From assembly GCA_002320455.1 (NCBI GenBank), contig DCKU01000020.1, forward strand, positions 1 through 7,405: a stretch of 7,405 bases of DNA. Direction: 5' to 3'. Below are positions 6,404 through 7,405 of the stretch, one piece after another. Made by a program: the position numbers and the translations under genes. Numbering within the stretch: position 1 is the stretch's first letter; every line of letters begins with the position of its first letter. Under the pieces are notes generated by a model, which saw nothing but the letters and a program-made list of their open reading frames with translations, had not been told where the DNA came from and ran no database searches. This DNA is from Salinisphaera sp. UBA1666. GTDB taxonomy: Bacteria; Pseudomonadota; Gammaproteobacteria; Nevskiales; Salinisphaeraceae.

Positions 6404-6407
6404 CCCG

Positions 6408-6776
6408 ATGCGGGGACGAGCATTCATCGGGGGCGCGGTTTGGCGCCTCGCGCTGCTGACGGGCATAGCACTGGCGATGACGATATTGACGCTACGCGCC
6501 GACGCCGCGCCGGCGGCCAAGCAGGCCGAGCGCGGTCGCGTGCTGTTCGAGACCTGTCGCGGCTGTCATGCCATCGCCGGTTATCGCAACGCCTATCCCA
6601 ATTATCCCGTGCCGAAGATCGCCGGCCAGCAGTCGGACTATATCGTCGACGCGCTCCAGGCCTATCGCGCGGGCAAGCGTGCTCACGCCACCATGCAGGC
6701 GCAGGCGTCGACCCTGTCCGATCAGGATATGCGCGATATTGCGGCCTACCTCGCGACCCAGGGGCATACGCCTTGA
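6408..6776 (+). CDS. Secreted monoheme cytochrome c (c4/c5-like)
   Basis: This 122-residue precursor has a signal peptide (about 1-33, cleavage probably ADA before AP), giving a periplasmic mature chain of about 89 residues. Covalent heme attachment is shown by CRGCH (C50, C53, H54, with H54 the first axial ligand). M96 in ATMQAQASTLSD is the likely second ligand. The PKIAGQQSDYIVDALQAYRAGKR stretch (split here as PKIAGQQSDY at 69-78 and IVDALQAYRAGKR at 79-91) and the final DIAAYLA helix match half of a diheme cytochrome c4. The ATG at 6408 is preferred over the GTG at 6381, which would lengthen the n-region and overlap the upstream gene. No strong ribosome-binding site precedes it, so translation may be coupled to the upstream gene, 4 bases away. 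It should carry electrons in the periplasm. Partner enzymes are not in the window. Confidence 0.92.
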   Translation: MRGRAFIGGAVWRLALLTGIALAMTILTLRADAAPAAKQAERGRVLFETCRGCHAIAGYRNAYPNYPVPKIAGQQSDYIVDALQAYRAGKRAHATMQAQASTLSDQDMRDIAAYLATQGHTP

Positions 6777-7366
6777 CGCCACGTGCGGCACTCATCGCGC
6801 TGACGGCGTTCATGCTGGCCGGCTGCGACGCCACAGGCTCTGCGTCGGTCGATATGGATGCGCTGGCCTCGCGACGGGCGGCCTGCGCGGGTTGTCACGG
6901 CAAGACCGGCATCGCCCAGGCGCCGAATTTTCCCACGATCGCCGGCCAGCCGGTGGGCTATCTCGTGCATACCATGACCGCCTATCGCGACGGCAGGCGT
7001 CAGAACGCCATCATGAACGGCCAGATGCAAGGCTTCTCCGACGCCGAAATTCAGGCGCTGGCCATCTATTATCACCAACAATCCTCGCCGCTGGCCCGGC
7101 ACGTCGATAGACAGGCCACGTCGATAGACAGGCCACGTCGGGCGACAACAACAAGGGAATATCGCAATGACCAATTTTTCGATTTATATGGTGGGCGTGA
7201 TTCTGGCGATCGGCGCCTTGGGTTATGGGGCTTTCGCGCTGGGCGTGGATCCGATGTGGATCGGGATCGGCGTGGCGGTCTTGCTTGGCCTGGGGTTGAT
7301 GGGGGCGGCTCGAAAAGCCGGTATAGGCCGCGACAATCCGGACAACGCGCGCGGGCCGAACAATAA
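6773..7366 (+). CDS. Monoheme cytochrome c lipoprotein with a frameshifted C-terminus
   Basis: The open frame gives 197 residues. The start is a TTG at 6773-6775 overlapping the previous gene's TGA, with AGGGG 8 bases upstream. This start gives a short signal with lipobox LAGC, so C18 would be lipidated and the cytochrome anchored to a membrane. Heme binds at CAGCH (C38, C41, H42), with M81 the likely second ligand by alignment with the previous cytochrome (M85 is the alternative). NFPTIAGQPVGYL and the IQALAIYYHQQ helix complete a c4/c553-type domain ending near residue 107. Beyond about residue 118 the chain is an arginine-rich out-of-frame reading of the next gene, caused by a 17-bp tandem duplication. 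With one unit removed the protein would be 126 residues and stop at 7168-7170, overlapping the next ATG. The heme domain is intact, so the protein may work with a spurious tail of about 79 residues. Confidence 0.85.
   Translation: MTPRAALIALTAFMLAGCDATGSASVDMDALASRRAACAGCHGKTGIAQAPNFPTIAGQPVGYLVHTMTAYRDGRRQNAIMNGQMQGFSDAEIQALAIYYHQQSSPLARHVDRQATSIDRPRRATTTREYRNDQFFDLYGGRDSGDRRLGLWGFRAGRGSDVDRDRRGGLAWPGVDGGGSKSRYRPRQSGQRARAEQ
7100..7140 (+). repeat. 17-bp tandem duplication (2.4 copies)
   Basis: The unit CACGTCGATAGACAGGC occurs at 7100-7116 and again at 7117-7133, followed by the first 7 bases once more (7134-7140). All 24 compared positions match, so the event is recent or maintained. Because 17 is not a multiple of 3, each unit gained or lost changes the reading frame of the cytochrome lipoprotein that contains it. 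The unit has no stop in the first two frames but a TAG in the third. Confidence 0.95.
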
Positions 7367-7385
7367 TCCGCAGAACCGGCGTTAG
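7167..7385 (+). CDS. Small two-helix membrane protein of unknown function
   Basis: This 72-residue protein has two hydrophobic helices (about 5-25 and 30-47) joined at a VDPMW turn, then a polar, asparagine- and arginine-rich tail (about 48-72). AAGGGA (7153-7158) lies 8 bases before the ATG and supports the start. It is the last gene of the operon. Its ATG would overlap the cytochrome's stop as ATGA if one repeat unit were missing upstream. As the sequence stands, the cytochrome frame instead overlaps this gene for 200 bases. The position suggests a membrane partner or assembly aid for the cytochromes, but nothing in the chain shows this: no cysteines, histidines or heme motif. Confidence 0.82.
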   Translation: MTNFSIYMVGVILAIGALGYGAFALGVDPMWIGIGVAVLLGLGLMGAARKAGIGRDNPDNARGPNNNPQNRR

Positions 7386-7405
7386 GGCGTGTCGTCATAA
7401 GATAT

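Noticed and set aside
6381..6407. GTG start for the first cytochrome
   Set aside because: It adds nine residues ahead of a complete signal peptide and overlaps the upstream gene; the ATG at 6408 fits better.
5732..6520. Minus-strand open frame of 262 codons opposite the unknown operon gene
   Set aside because: It is arginine-rich, spans two plus-strand genes that have good starts and operon spacing, and lacks a credible ribosome-binding site. However, the plus-strand gene at 5705 is itself unrecognised, so this is the least certain rejection.
7100..7140. CRISPR or site-specific attachment repeat
   Set aside because: The copies are directly abutting with no spacers and lie within a gene; they are a simple tandem duplication.

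Overview
The window is chromosomal DNA from a high-GC bacterium, most likely a gammaproteobacterium. That view rests on a full-length Ppx-type exopolyphosphatase, a full-length peptide release factor 3, a Spr/MepS-like NlpC/P60 lipoprotein and c4-like monoheme cytochromes. The genus cannot be settled from the sequence; a halophilic gammaproteobacterium such as Salinisphaera is only a guess. There are no insertion sequences, integrases, CRISPR arrays, tRNAs or rRNAs. This is ordinary core genome with one striking intergenic RNA locus and one visible mutation.

Layout. Positions 1-1722 are read on the minus strand: a six-helix voltage-gated-type potassium channel with an added C-terminal zinc ribbon, and upstream of it an NlpC/P60 cell-wall hydrolase lipoprotein. 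A 76-base divergent spacer separates these from ppx (plus, 1799-3358). ppx converges on prfC (minus, 3421-5040), and the 62-base gap between them holds a long hairpin whose last base is already in the prfC stop codon. Positions 5041-5375 form a gene-free stretch. It holds the prfC leader with a perfect inverted repeat, a second small inverted repeat, a plausible plus-strand promoter, a tightly packed run of four stem-loops, and a very strong intrinsic terminator with eight Ts. I read this as an unannotated small RNA of about 180 nt. An acylphosphatase gene follows on the minus strand (5376-5651).

From 5705 to 7385 there is a compact plus-strand operon of four genes with gaps or overlaps of 4 bases or less: an unrecognised 232-residue soluble protein, a secreted monoheme cytochrome c, a monoheme cytochrome c lipoprotein, and a 72-residue membrane protein. 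The two cytochromes look like the two halves of a c4-type diheme cytochrome carried on separate chains, one soluble and one anchored. They probably act as periplasmic electron carriers.

The clearest anomaly is in the second cytochrome. A 17-bp tandem duplication (7100-7140) shifts its reading frame just after the heme domain, so it now runs on to 7366 through the next gene. Removing one repeat unit on paper restores a stop codon that overlaps the next gene's start as ATGA, which is strong internal evidence for the ancestral arrangement.
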